From positions 1-42,853 of the forward strand of contig CALAST010000057.1 in NCBI GenBank assembly GCA_937889225.1: a DNA stretch of 42,853 nucleotides. Direction: 5' to 3'. Under the pieces are notes generated by a model, which was given only the letters and a program-made list of their open reading frames with translations, was not told where the DNA came from and did not search any database. This document shows, one piece after another, positions 18,949 through 26,683 of the stretch. The first letter of the stretch is position 1. Every line of letters starts with the position of its first letter. The translations under genes were made by a program, and so were the position numbers. The DNA is from an uncultured Lachnobacterium sp. (GTDB lineage Bacteria > Bacillota > Clostridia > Lachnospirales > Lachnospiraceae).

Positions 18949-19959
18949 CTACTTCCCCATCTCCATAATCTGCTCCACCACTTCCATATATTCACTACAA
19001 TATTTTTCATAAAGAGGAAGCATTTTTTGTCGGAACTGTTCTAATTCCTCCGGTGCAAGCACAATTTCCTGACAACCATTTTCCAATGCTTCTTTTCTAG
19101 ATAATTCTTCCCTTTCCTGCCATAGCATTTTTTCATATTCCGCTGATTCCAACGCACACTCACAAATAATATTTTGGTATTCTTCTGACAGTTTTTCCCA
19201 TGTTTTTTCAGACATAAGCTGAATTTCCGGTACACGTGTATGTTCATCTATGGTAAAATAAGGAGCCACCTCATAATGCTTCGAAAATTCATACGAAGGC
19301 CAACTGTTTTCTGCTGCATCTATCTGGTCTTTCTCAAAAGCAGAATACACTTCTGTATATGCCAAATCCACAGGAATTCCACCTAATGCCGTAATCATAT
19401 CCTGCATCATTTTTGACTCTTGCACACGAATTGTCATACCCAACACATCCTCGCAAGAATAAATCGACTTCTTTCTGGAATAAAAGCTTCTTGCTCCGGC
19501 ATCATACCATGATAAACCTACCAGACCAATTTGACTGAATACCTGCAAACATTCTTTTCCAATTTCACTATCCAACACTCTCCACATATGGTCAGCATCT
19601 TCATATAAAAACGGAAGCTGCAATACATTTAACTGTGGAAGTTCATCTGAAACAGAAGACAATGATACGCGTGCAAAGTCGATTCCGCCAAATTTCATCT
19701 GATTTACCATCTGCTGCTGCGTTCCATACTCACCGCTGTGCTTTATCTGAATCTTTATTTTTCCACCTGTTCGTTCTTCTACCAGCTCCGCAAATTTGAT
19801 TGCACCTTTCGTAGTGGGATATTCAGGTGGATGATTTTCTGCATAAGTGAGTACAAAGTCAGGCACAACTTCTGTTTTTTCTGCTTTTACAAAATATATC
19901 CCTGTGCATACTCCGCAAAACAGTAACAATATATAAAAACATCTTATCAGTTTTTTCAT
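18949..19959 (-). CDS. Lone TRAP-type substrate-binding protein, DctP family
   Basis: Extracytoplasmic solute receptor of the DctP family (336 aa from this start). It has an N-terminal hydrophobic segment (LIRCFYILLLFCGVCTGIYFV) but no good lipobox, so it is probably held by an uncleaved anchor or secreted. Family signs are ENHPPEYPTTKGAIKFAELVEE, the ligand-carboxylate Arg region MTIRVQESKMMQDMITALGG, and TEVYSAFEKDQIDAAEN. I chose the ATG at 19959, with AGGA upstream, over one 15 codons earlier. It is clearly different from the DctP at 22808-23827 and has no permease of its own; it lies downstream of the TRAP operon, past a toxin-antitoxin cassette. It could feed the same DctQM permease with another ligand, or act as a sensor partner. 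Confidence 0.9.
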   Translation of the reverse strand: MKKLIRCFYILLLFCGVCTGIYFVKAEKTEVVPDFVLTYAENHPPEYPTTKGAIKFAELVEERTGGKIKIQIKHSGEYGTQQQMVNQMKFGGIDFARVSLSSVSDELPQLNVLQLPFLYEDADHMWRVLDSEIGKECLQVFSQIGLVGLSWYDAGARSFYSRKKSIYSCEDVLGMTIRVQESKMMQDMITALGGIPVDLAYTEVYSAFEKDQIDAAENSWPSYEFSKHYEVAPYFTIDEHTRVPEIQLMSEKTWEKLSEEYQNIICECALESAEYEKMLWQEREELSRKEALENGCQEIVLAPEELEQFRQKMLPLYEKYCSEYMEVVEQIMEMGK

Positions 19960-20036
19960 GCTTTTTTCCTTTCTTTCAATCAAGCGATATATACCATAAG
20001 ACAAAATCTTCTTAATTGTTGCTATTCAAACTATTT

Positions 20037-20154
20037 GTTACTGTTCACAGGTGACAAGTAACGAGTAAAAATCCATGCAAAATTTGCTTCGCAAATGGAT
20101 TTTTACTTGCAAAATTCACATTTTCATACGTACTTAGCAGTAAATGCTAAGTAC
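20037..20154. repeat. Cluster of three palindromes upstream of the lone dctP
   Basis: Three hairpins follow one another: GTTACT-TCAC/GTGA-AGTAAC (20037-20062, with internal mismatches); AGTAAAAATCCA/TGGATTTTTACT (20064-20107), perfect over 12 bases with an inner ATTTGC/GCAAAT stem; and GTACTTAGCA/TGCTAAGTAC (20130-20154), perfect over 10 bases. Such clustered palindromes look like a short intergenic repeat of the genome. No coding sequence fits here. Confidence 0.6.
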
Positions 20155-20172
20155 TGTGTGTACAGTAACTTT

Positions 20173-20224
20173 TAATATATACTTTTTTTTAGAAGTGTCA
20201 AGCTAACCCCTGTACAGTAACAAC
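20173..20224 (-). pseudogene. Fragment repeating the 3' end of the gene at 6-317
   Basis: About 50 bases here match positions 8-58 with only a few differences. Translated on the minus strand it reads CYCTGVSLTLLKKSIY and a stop, against CYCTEVSLTLLKKGIY at the end of the first gene. Nothing upstream of it on that strand resembles the rest of that gene. It is either the last remnant of a lost paralogue or a short repeat that happens to end the other gene. Confidence 0.6.
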
Positions 20225-20259
20225 TATTTTTTAAACTAATAAAACTCCATATAAAATTC

Positions 20260-20288
20260 TTGAAATCACTAACAAACTATGATATATT
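20260..20288 (+). promoter_or_regulatory. Promoter of the antisense antitoxin RNA
   Basis: TTGAAA (20260-20265), 17-base spacer, TATATT (20283-20288) on the plus strand. It points at the 3' end of the toxin transcript, as expected for a RatA/SR4-type antisense RNA. Confidence 0.75.
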
Positions 20289-20294
20289 GTAACT

Positions 20295-20390
20295 AAAGAA
20301 AGCACCCACTCCAAAAGTGGATGCTCCCAAGATGGATTTTGCTCTTACGAGCATCGCCAATCCTGTGTGCTAGACAGGATTGGCATTTTT
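20295..20390 (+). ncRNA. Antisense antitoxin RNA of a type I toxin-antitoxin system
   Basis: A predicted RNA of about 95 bases runs from the promoter at 20260-20288 to a terminator whose stem is GCCAATCCTGT (20356-20366) with ACAGGATTGGC (20374-20384), followed by ATTTTTATTTT. It is fully complementary to the 3' untranslated part of the toxin mRNA, and its end reaches the toxin stop codon. Known type I systems such as TxpA/RatA and BsrG/SR4 have this convergent arrangement, where pairing leads to mRNA decay or blocks translation. The RNA boundaries are predictions from promoter and terminator. Confidence 0.75.
20301..20325 (-). terminator. Terminator of the toxin mRNA
   Basis: On the minus strand AGCATCCAC (20317-20325) pairs with GTGGGTGCT (20301-20309), then TTCTTTA. 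It gives a toxin transcript of about 290 bases when taken with the promoter at 20594-20622. Confidence 0.7.
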
Positions 20391-20505
20391 ATTTTCGCTT
20401 ATTTCTCTTATCGAGAAAGGTAAGCAACGATATAACTAAACTTACTGTCGAAATTGGTAATGCCAAAATCCCCAGAAAAATCATTATGATTTCGTAATCT
20501 GTCAT
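20389..20505 (-). CDS. Holin-like type I toxin, 38 aa
   Basis: A 38-residue hydrophobic peptide: MTDYEIIMIF, then LGILALPISTVSLVISLLTF as a single membrane span, then the charged tail LDKRNKRK. This is the layout of the small 'holin-like' toxins found in TxpA/BsrG-type type I systems: acidic start, one membrane span with a central Pro, basic end. It most likely harms the cell membrane when made. The ATG has an unusually strong ribosome binding site, AGGGAGGTGA, ending six to seven bases upstream. It lies in an otherwise gene-free region between the lone dctP and the TRAP operon. All expected parts of the system are present: toxin promoter, long leader, terminator, and convergent antisense RNA. 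The frame is too short for standard gene calling. Confidence 0.88.
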   Translation of the reverse strand: MTDYEIIMIFLGILALPISTVSLVISLLTFLDKRNKRK

Positions 20506-20510
20506 ACTCG

Positions 20511-20558
20511 TCACCTCCCTTCTATGTATTTCGGCAAGCCGATTTTAAAGCCGGGAGG
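20511..20558 (-). promoter_or_regulatory. SD-masking pairing in the toxin leader
   Basis: In the toxin mRNA the sequence CCTCCC (20553-20558 on the minus strand) is complementary to GGGAGG (20514-20519) of the ribosome binding site, about 34 bases apart. Such masking of the ribosome binding site is known in type I toxin mRNAs, where it delays translation until antisense RNA has acted. Pairing was found by eye. Confidence 0.55.
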
Positions 20559-20593
20559 CTACCACCCTGTCATGAGTGCTTTCTACAAAAGTA

Positions 20594-20622
20594 ATTTTAT
20601 CACAGCCACATAAATATTTCAA
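20594..20622 (-). promoter_or_regulatory. Promoter of the toxin gene
   Basis: Minus strand TTGAAA (20617-20622), 17-base spacer, TAAAAT (20594-20599). The start would be near 20587, leaving a leader of about 80 bases before the toxin ATG. Confidence 0.8.
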
Positions 20623-20702
20623 TAAAATTTGTTTTTAGCATATAATTTTCACAATGATAAGTTGTTAAAATAAACACCACATTTTCTTGAATCTAATAAA
20701 AA

Positions 20703-20730
20703 GATGCCACTATCCGAAAATAGCAGCACC
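20703..20730 (-). terminator. Terminator of the TRAP operon
   Basis: On the minus strand GGTGCTGCTA (20721-20730) pairs with TAGTGGCATC (20703-20712), ten pairs including G-U, followed by TTTTTATT. On the plus strand the same positions would be mismatches, so it works for minus-strand transcripts. It lies about 240 bases beyond dctM; the space between holds no gene I can support. Confidence 0.7.
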
Positions 20731-20966
20731 TTTTTTTATTTATAAGGAAAATTTGGAGATTACTTTATGAAGCGAACTGTTATCATCCGCTTTTTATACA
20801 AAATCGAATATTGAAACGCAGAACAAATCATCTCTCCTTTTGCATACAAAAAGTATGAAACAGTCAATAAAGAAATTTTAAGTGTTTGCTTTATGTGGGA
20901 ATTTCATTCTCCGATTATGTATTTGTGAAATAAATATTTATCATTTACTATCATGATTTGATTCGG

Positions 20967-22268
20967 TTAAATTAAACCAGACAATGTCGGCAATCCAAGT
21001 GTAATTGCCGGAATATACGTTACCAGTAATAAACCAATCAAAATAAATAAGTAATAAATCAACATATAAGGCATTACTTTTGCAAGTGATGTCTTACCTA
21101 CTTTAATTGCAACGAATAGTGTATTTCCTACCGGAGGTGTGATATTTCCGATACATAAGTTGTATACTAAAATCAAACCGAACTGAACCGGATGCATGCC
21201 AAATGTTTTTACAATCGGAAGGAATAATGGTGTAAAAATCAAAATTGCCGGTGTTACGTCCATAAATGTACCTGAAACCAATAAAACAAGGTTCATAATC
21301 AAAAGAATGATAATTGGGTTGTCTGTTACACCTAAAAGCAATGCTGAAATTGCCTGTGGAATCTGTGTAAACGCCATAACCCATCCAAGGATATTGGAAA
21401 CACCAATTAAGAAGATTACCATACCACTCATTTTTGCACTATCTACTACGATATTCCAGAAAGATTTCCATGTAATATTCTTATAGCAAATACCCAAAAT
21501 CAATGCATATACAACTGCAATCGCAGAACCTTCGGTTGCAGTAAAGATACCACCGATAATACCACCAATAACAACAACGATTAAGGAAAGGGATGGAATT
21601 GCCTGAATAGTTGCTCTTAATAGATTTCCCCAGTCAAATTTACCCGGCTGTCCTTTATAACCTTTTTGCTTTGCAATAATAATACCTGCAATAATACAGC
21701 CTAATGCCCAGATAATGCCCGGAACATAACCTGCAAGGAATAATGCCGCAACGGATGTTCCACCGGATACAAGAGAATACGTAATGAGTGCGTTTGATGG
21801 CGGAATCAAAAGTCCGGATGGAGCAGAAGCACCATTTGTCGCAGCACATACTGCCGGGTCGTATCCCTGTTCTTCTTCTCCTTCACGCACCATGCTACCT
21901 ACTGCCGCTGCTGCTGCAGATGCAGAACCGGAAATCGCACCAAACAACGCGTTTGCACCAACGTTTGTAACCAAAAGCGAACCCGGTAATTTACCAAGAA
22001 TCGCAAGTACGAAATCTACGAGTTTCTTAGCAATACCACCCTGATTCATCAGGTTACCCGCTAAAATAAAGAATGGAATCGCTGTCAAACTAAATTTACT
22101 GATACCTACAAAAGTTCTCTGTGCTGCTGTCAACACGGAAATATCCAAATCTACAATCTTTAAAATCGCTGCAAGAGATGAAATCGCAATCGCATAAGAA
22201 ATCGGTACACCGATAACAAGGAAGATTGCCATAATTATTAAAATAATTGCTAATGCTTCAAATGCCAT
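20967..22268 (-). CDS. dctM: TRAP transporter large permease subunit, DctM type
   Basis: The main transport subunit (433 aa, about 12 hydrophobic segments) of a sodium- or proton-driven TRAP transporter for organic acids. Family features are the N-terminal FLVIGVPISYAIAISSL, TAIPFFILAGNLMNQGGIAKKLVDF, and GANALFGAISGSASAAAAAVGS, with the C-terminal LVYNLCIGNITPPVGNTLFVA typical of DctM proteins. Its ATG overlaps the dctQ stop codon by one base (TAATG), so they are translationally coupled. It is the last gene of dctP-dctQ-dctM. The substrate cannot be told from the permease. The reading frame is intact. Confidence 0.96.
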   Translation of the reverse strand: MAFEALAIILIIMAIFLVIGVPISYAIAISSLAAILKIVDLDISVLTAAQRTFVGISKFSLTAIPFFILAGNLMNQGGIAKKLVDFVLAILGKLPGSLLVTNVGANALFGAISGSASAAAAAVGSMVREGEEEQGYDPAVCAATNGASAPSGLLIPPSNALITYSLVSGGTSVAALFLAGYVPGIIWALGCIIAGIIIAKQKGYKGQPGKFDWGNLLRATIQAIPSLSLIVVVIGGIIGGIFTATEGSAIAVVYALILGICYKNITWKSFWNIVVDSAKMSGMVIFLIGVSNILGWVMAFTQIPQAISALLLGVTDNPIIILLIMNLVLLVSGTFMDVTPAILIFTPLFLPIVKTFGMHPVQFGLILVYNLCIGNITPPVGNTLFVAIKVGKTSLAKVMPYMLIYYLFILIGLLLVTYIPAITLGLPTLSGLI

Positions 22269-22798
22269 TACAGTCCCTCCTTCTCAACGTTTTCTAATGC
22301 TTGGTCTGCCTCACTTACTGCGTCCAAATTAATATTACCCTGCATAATATCTACGATATTTAATACAGTATAAATAATCATAAGCACACCGGAAATCGGC
22401 ATAACTACATAAAATACACCTACCGGAACACCAAGAGAAGAAGTCATCTGTCCCATCGCAAGTGTTGTAATCTGCATACCACCATAAATAAGGATAACAA
22501 CAGCAAATAAGCATGCGATTACTTCTGAAAAGATTGCAAGTACCTTACGTGCACCCATATTTAATTTTTCTACTAAAATCGGAATGTTCATATGTCCGCG
22601 TTCCCCAACTACAAGTGTTGCGCCAAACAAAGACATCCAAGCAAACAGGTAAGATACAAGTTCTTCCGACCATGAAGACGGATTACCGAGTATGTATCTT
22701 GTGAATACCTGCCAACAGGTCAAAGCAACCATAGCAAGGAAACTTACGCCTGCCAGCACATTTAATACTTTATCTAAAATCGCTCTAAGCTGACTCAT
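22268..22798 (-). CDS. dctQ: TRAP transporter small permease subunit, DctQ type
   Basis: Small membrane subunit (176 aa) with four hydrophobic segments, which scaffolds the large permease. The family signature is visible near the start: LAGVSFLAMVALTCWQVFTRYILGNPSSWSEELVSYLFAW, with the conserved RY-x-L...SW-x-E-E pattern, then GATLVVGERGHMNIP. The C-terminal tail is acidic and cytoplasmic. It begins nine bases after dctP and overlaps dctM by one base. Confidence 0.95.
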   Translation of the reverse strand: MSQLRAILDKVLNVLAGVSFLAMVALTCWQVFTRYILGNPSSWSEELVSYLFAWMSLFGATLVVGERGHMNIPILVEKLNMGARKVLAIFSEVIACLFAVVILIYGGMQITTLAMGQMTSSLGVPVGVFYVVMPISGVLMIIYTVLNIVDIMQGNINLDAVSEADQALENVEKEGL

Positions 22799-22807
22799 AT
22801 TTTCCTC

Positions 22808-23827
22808 CTATTCTCCTGACGGATACATTGCATTGTATTCCTGAATTTTTTCATAAATTGGTTTCAAAGCTTCATTTCCATTAAGTACAGATTCATGCAA
22901 TGGTGCACATGCTTCTTGGAATTCTGCAGTATCCGGATAATAGAATGTTACACCTTGTACGGTCTGTGCATATTCTTTCGCTTCTTCTACTGCTTTTGTC
23001 CATGCTTCACGCTGAACCATATTTACCAAATCAAAACCTTCTTCAAAAATAGCACGTTCTTCTTCCGGCAATTCTTCTAAGAATGCATAGTTTCCAATTA
23101 AGATATCCGGAACCATCTGATGCATATCATAAGAATAATGTTTACATACATCACCATGACCATTGTCTTTTAACGCCATCTCATTATTTTCCGCCCCATC
23201 AATAATGTTAGACTGCAATGATGTATAAACCTCACCAAAGCCCATTGGTGTTGCAGAACCACCTAAAAGTCTCATCATTTCTACATTTGTTGGAGACTGC
23301 TGTACACGGATTTTTAACCCCTTTAAATCTGCTACTGATTCGATTGGTGTATCTACCGTGTAGAAGTTACGTGTACCTGCATCAAGCCATGTAACTGCTG
23401 TAAAACCTGCTTCCTTTGTTGCACTAAAGATTGGAGCTGTGATTGCCTCATCTTCCATAACTGCATGATACGATTCTGCACTTGAAAACAGATATGGCAA
23501 GTTGAAAATTTCATAATTCTTACTGAATGTCTCCAGAATCGCATTACTTGCAATACAGAAGTCAATCGCTCCTGTTTGTGTCAGCTGAACCATTTCTGTC
23601 TGAGAGCCTAATAACTCACTTGGGAAAATTTCAACATCATACTTGTCGCCTAATTTTTCCTCGATAAACTCTTCAAACGCTACTAGCCCTGTATGGCTTG
23701 GATGGTTTTCTGACTGGTTGTGACCAATTCGGACAATACGTTTTTCCTGTGTGCTTCCACAGCCGCCTAATAATCCAACAGCAAGCACCAGAACACAAAG
23801 TAATGCCCAACATCGTGTCTTTTTCAT
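22808..23827 (-). CDS. dctP: TRAP transporter substrate-binding lipoprotein, DctP type
   Basis: Solute receptor (339 aa) anchored as a lipoprotein: signal peptide ending in the lipobox LLGGC (Cys about residue 23). DctP-family features: GHNQSENHPSHTGLVAFEEF near the N-terminus, LLGSQTEMVQLTQTGAIDFC, then the Arg that grips the ligand carboxylate in LKGLKIRVQQSP, and GEVYTSLQSNIIDGAEN. An intact set of dctQ and dctM follows within ten bases, and a YesM/YesN-type regulatory pair lies upstream. GGGGG precedes the ATG. Ligand unknown; the family takes C4-dicarboxylates, sugar acids, sialic acid and others. This protein is distinct from the second DctP-like protein at 18949-19959. Confidence 0.96.
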   Translation of the reverse strand: MKKTRCWALLCVLVLAVGLLGGCGSTQEKRIVRIGHNQSENHPSHTGLVAFEEFIEEKLGDKYDVEIFPSELLGSQTEMVQLTQTGAIDFCIASNAILETFSKNYEIFNLPYLFSSAESYHAVMEDEAITAPIFSATKEAGFTAVTWLDAGTRNFYTVDTPIESVADLKGLKIRVQQSPTNVEMMRLLGGSATPMGFGEVYTSLQSNIIDGAENNEMALKDNGHGDVCKHYSYDMHQMVPDILIGNYAFLEELPEEERAIFEEGFDLVNMVQREAWTKAVEEAKEYAQTVQGVTFYYPDTAEFQEACAPLHESVLNGNEALKPIYEKIQEYNAMYPSGE

Positions 23828-23914
23828 AGTGTTTCCCCCTTCTGAAATTTATTTTGTTACTATCTAAAACAGTAACTTTTATCCTGTTTATTGTACCAAA
23901 AGAGAAACATTACG

Positions 23915-23938
23915 AATATCGGATATTTTTGCGAATCA
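23915..23938. promoter_or_regulatory. Possible regulator binding sites upstream of dctP
   Basis: Two short inverted repeats, AATATC-G-GATATT (23915-23927) and ATCAT-AGG-ATGAT (around 23936-23948), sit in front of dctP, upstream of a TACAAT-like -10 (near 23890) that lacks a good -35. This fits activation by the nearby AraC-type response regulator, but is only an inference. Confidence 0.3.
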
Positions 23939-23953
23939 TAGGATGATTTTGTC

Positions 23954-24023
23954 TTATTCGTCAAGCGGATATTCGCAATCCGCATTCGCTACTTGCTCAT
24001 AACCGAATAACCGCTTTGCGGTT
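23954..24023 (+). repeat. Dispersed palindromic repeat, copy 1
   Basis: The element is bounded by TTATTCG (23954-23960) and CGAATAA (24004-24010). It holds the core GCGGATATTCGCAATCCGC, then ATTCGCTACTTGCTCATAAC, and continues with AACCGCTTTGCGGTT. Similar sequence occurs at 28236-28294, 28433-28506, 29660-29693, 30183-30226 and 36310-36390. This copy is in the gap between the response regulator gene and dctP. Confidence 0.8.
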
Positions 24024-24116
24024 TGTCAGATGGAGCTTGAAATCTCCACCTGACACAAGAAACTCCCCCTACCCACCACTTAGTGCTCTACGCACTTGAA
24101 GTGGGGGATTTTCTTG
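24024..24116. repeat. Hairpin pair resembling an IS200/IS605-type terminal relic
   Basis: Two hairpins: TGTCAGATGGAG/CTCCACCTGACA (24024-24055, one mismatch), and CCACTT-AGTGC/GCACT-AAGTGG (24076-24104) followed by GGGGATTTTCTTG. The latter has the look of the subterminal palindromes of IS200/IS605 elements, and TTTGAAGTGGGGAATTTTT recurs at 26612-26630. No transposase is present, so any such element here is a remnant. The hairpin may also end the sensor-regulator transcript. Confidence 0.45.
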
Positions 24117-24168
24117 ATTCGGTTAAACTTTGCATCTTCTCCTGATTTCTTATATTTCACACACTCTC

Positions 24169-24951
24169 TTATCCTATCACTCTCATTCTCTGCATCCGAT
24201 AGTCCGATGGTGTACAGCCTGCCGCCCGTTTAAATACACGCGAAAAATAGTTAGAATCCTCATAACCTACTGCTTTTCCCACATCCTTGATATTAATTCG
24301 AGGGTCTTCTAATAAAAGTTTTGCTCTTTTAATTCGATAATTCGCCAAATAGGTCGTAAAATTCTCCTTAAAGCATTGTTTAAACAATTTACAAAAATAG
24401 GCATCGGAATAATTCATTTCTTTCGCCATATCATGCATGGAAATATCTTCTGTATAATGCTTTGCGATATAACTATTCATAATTTCCCTGACTACCGATA
24501 AACGGATATCACCATCTTTTCCGTCTTTGAGTATTTCAGATAATTCCGTTATTTCTCCATTTATGCTTACCGCATGTTTGTCCACAATATGCATTGCTTC
24601 CTCTACAACAAATAAAAGCTCTTTTTCATCATATGGTTTTAACAGATAATCAAGTGCCCTCACACCAATCGCCTGTTTTGCATATGAAAACTCATCAAAT
24701 GCCGTTAAAAAGATAATGACACAGTTTTCATTCATTTTACGCATCTGTCTTGCCGCTTCAAGTCCATTGATACAAGGCATTTCAATATCCAACACCGCAA
24801 TCTGGATATTTTCTGCCTCAAATACCTGTAATGCTTCTTTTCCATTTTTGGCTTCATAAATCTCACATATGCCTTCTAATTGTTTTTTTAAGGTCTTACA
24901 AATAACCTTTCTTTCAATGCTCTCATCCTCTGCAATTAGTAATCTATACAT
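24169..24951 (-). CDS. Response regulator with AraC-type DNA-binding domain, YesN-like
   Basis: Transcription regulator of 260 aa. N-terminal receiver domain: LLIAEDESIERKV with the acidic pocket, phospho-acceptor Asp in IAVLDIEMPCINGLEAA (about residue 54), and the conserved Thr/Lys (IFLTAFDEF, LLKPYDEKELL). The C-terminal 100 residues are two helix-turn-helix motifs of the AraC family, ending NYFSRVFKRAAGCTPSDYR. I chose the ATG at 24951 since the receiver domain begins there; an ATG 15 codons upstream adds residues that the family lacks. It starts 28 bases after the sensor kinase gene. It most likely activates the TRAP operon that follows. Confidence 0.95.
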   Translation of the reverse strand: MYRLLIAEDESIERKVICKTLKKQLEGICEIYEAKNGKEALQVFEAENIQIAVLDIEMPCINGLEAARQMRKMNENCVIIFLTAFDEFSYAKQAIGVRALDYLLKPYDEKELLFVVEEAMHIVDKHAVSINGEITELSEILKDGKDGDIRLSVVREIMNSYIAKHYTEDISMHDMAKEMNYSDAYFCKLFKQCFKENFTTYLANYRIKRAKLLLEDPRINIKDVGKAVGYEDSNYFSRVFKRAAGCTPSDYRMQRMRVIG

Positions 24952-24979
24952 CCGCCATTCCCCTTTCTTGCTTGAATAA

Positions 24980-26452
24980 TTACTGCGGAACTTCAATTCT
25001 TACTTTTGTGCCTTTTCCTTTTGTACTGTACACATAAAATTTTCCATCCGGGTATAAAATATCTATACGACGGCAAATACTTCCCAATCCAATGCCCTTT
25101 CCTGTCGTATTTTCCCTATGAATACGTTCATTTAATGCACTTAATTCTTCCTCATCAATACCTTCTCCATTATCCTCAATTGTCAAAATCACTTTCTCTT
25201 TTTCCTGCCAGACGTTCAGCTCAATTACACCAACTTCCTCTTTTAACACAATTCCATGTGCAAATGCATTTTCCACAATCGGTTGAAGCGTAAACGCAGG
25301 AATTTTTACTTGTGTTTCATCTACTTCAATTGATTTTTTATAAATAATTCGATTCTCAAACCGCATTTGCTGAATATAAATATAATCTTCTAACACTTCC
25401 AATTCCTGCTCTAAATAAACTTCCTGCTCTACGGTACGCAGATTGTATCGAAAAAGATTTCCAAGACTGATAATCATTTTGCTGGTCACTTCTGCATCCT
25501 CAAGCCTTGCCATGCCGGATATCATGTTAAGCGTATTAAACAGAAAGTGCGGATTTACCTGATGCTTTAACAATTCAAGCCTTGCACTTTCAATATTTTT
25601 TTCTAACTCGATTTTTTCCATTTCTTCTTTATGTAAAAGTTCCGCCATTTTATTTTTCTCTTTTAATGTGGCAATATAATTTTTCATGGCTCGTTTCATT
25701 TTATTAAATGCTTTTACCAATTCCCCAATCTCATCTTCATTCGATACTTGAAGTGCGGGTGATGTAAAGTCATTTACTGCGATTTTTCGCGAATCTTCTG
25801 CGATTAACATCAACGGCTTTACTAATGTCATAGAAACTACACGTCCAATTCCTAATGAGACAATCAGCATAATTGCGGTTACTCCTGTGATAAGAAACGG
25901 CATGTCCTGTAATAATTCCATTCGTTCCTTATAAATCAAATCCCCTTCTTCCATTGTCACCTGCACCAAACGGGAGGCATAAGCAGACAAATGCTCCTGC
26001 ATATCCAAAACTTCATACAATTCCTCTATATATCCTGTATCCTGCTCTGATTTTAATACAATAGCTTCACGATATTGTTTATATCCCTCATAACCATTTA
26101 CAATATTCCAGATTCGGGCATAACGTTCTTCTCCCATATTTTCATAATTAAAATCCAAACTTTTGATACACACCTCACTTGCCTCACATGCTGCTTCAAA
26201 TGCCAATTTATTTTCATCTGTCCGATTACGCATATATACAATAAACTTTTCTTTTTCTTCCTTCATAACGGTCTGCAAATTGTAATATATAGAATTATTA
26301 TGCATAAATCCTTCAAACTCCAGCATTGCAGAATATGTCCCTATAATTGTGATACTTTGCGATACCACCACTATAATCGCAATGCAGGCAATAATCGCAT
26401 TTATTTTCCGCTTTAGTGAACACTTCATCCATATTTGATTCAGTTTTTGCAT
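24980..26452 (-). CDS. Sensor histidine kinase, YesM-like
   Basis: Membrane sensor kinase of about 490 aa. First membrane segment at about 18-38, an extracytoplasmic, largely helical domain of about 140 residues, second membrane segment near 183-203, a HAMP domain (VKPLMLIAEDSRKIAVNDFTS), a coiled coil, then the His_kinase domain with the phospho-acceptor His in LLKHQVNPHFLFNTLNMISG and the ATPase domain (PIVENAFAHGI, IEDNGEGI, GIGLGSICRRI). GGGAGG lies five bases before the ATG at 26452. It pairs with the response regulator gene just downstream. In known YesM/YesN-type pairs the operon next door encodes transporters whose substrate or binding protein is sensed; here that is the TRAP system. 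Confidence 0.95.
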   Translation of the reverse strand: MQKLNQIWMKCSLKRKINAIIACIAIIVVVSQSITIIGTYSAMLEFEGFMHNNSIYYNLQTVMKEEKEKFIVYMRNRTDENKLAFEAACEASEVCIKSLDFNYENMGEERYARIWNIVNGYEGYKQYREAIVLKSEQDTGYIEELYEVLDMQEHLSAYASRLVQVTMEEGDLIYKERMELLQDMPFLITGVTAIMLIVSLGIGRVVSMTLVKPLMLIAEDSRKIAVNDFTSPALQVSNEDEIGELVKAFNKMKRAMKNYIATLKEKNKMAELLHKEEMEKIELEKNIESARLELLKHQVNPHFLFNTLNMISGMARLEDAEVTSKMIISLGNLFRYNLRTVEQEVYLEQELEVLEDYIYIQQMRFENRIIYKKSIEVDETQVKIPAFTLQPIVENAFAHGIVLKEEVGVIELNVWQEKEKVILTIEDNGEGIDEEELSALNERIHRENTTGKGIGLGSICRRIDILYPDGKFYVYSTKGKGTKVRIEVPQ

Positions 26453-26455
26453 CAT

Positions 26456-26683
26456 TTCCTCCCGGATATTATTTGTCCTGTAAAGCAGACTTTTGACCTC
26501 GCCTGTTATACTCTCATAAACATGTTACTTTATTAATTTTTATTATAACATTTTCTAATTTGTCTTTTATAGCACAATTTTGTCGTTAGTAGTCAATTTT
26601 ATGCTATTTTATTTGAAGTGGGGAATTTTTTCTACATTCAAATTTTTTGTAACATTTTATGAAATTGCAATTTACCTTACATA
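26456..26683. other. Intergenic region upstream of the sensor kinase
   Basis: AT-rich, with no supported gene. It contains a possible minus-strand promoter TTGACT with TATAAA 18-19 bases away (near 26570-26595) and the IS200/IS605-like scrap TTTGAAGTGGGGAATTTTT at 26612-26630. Confidence 0.4.

Noticed and set aside
20767..20814. 15-codon frame MKRTVIIRFLYKIEY with a GGAG upstream
   Set aside because: Too short to support on its own; no promoter or partner is visible and the region also holds the tail of the TRAP operon.
24952..24996. Longer N-terminus for the response regulator
   Set aside because: The receiver domain begins at the ATG at 24951, and the extra 15 residues overlap the end of the kinase gene.
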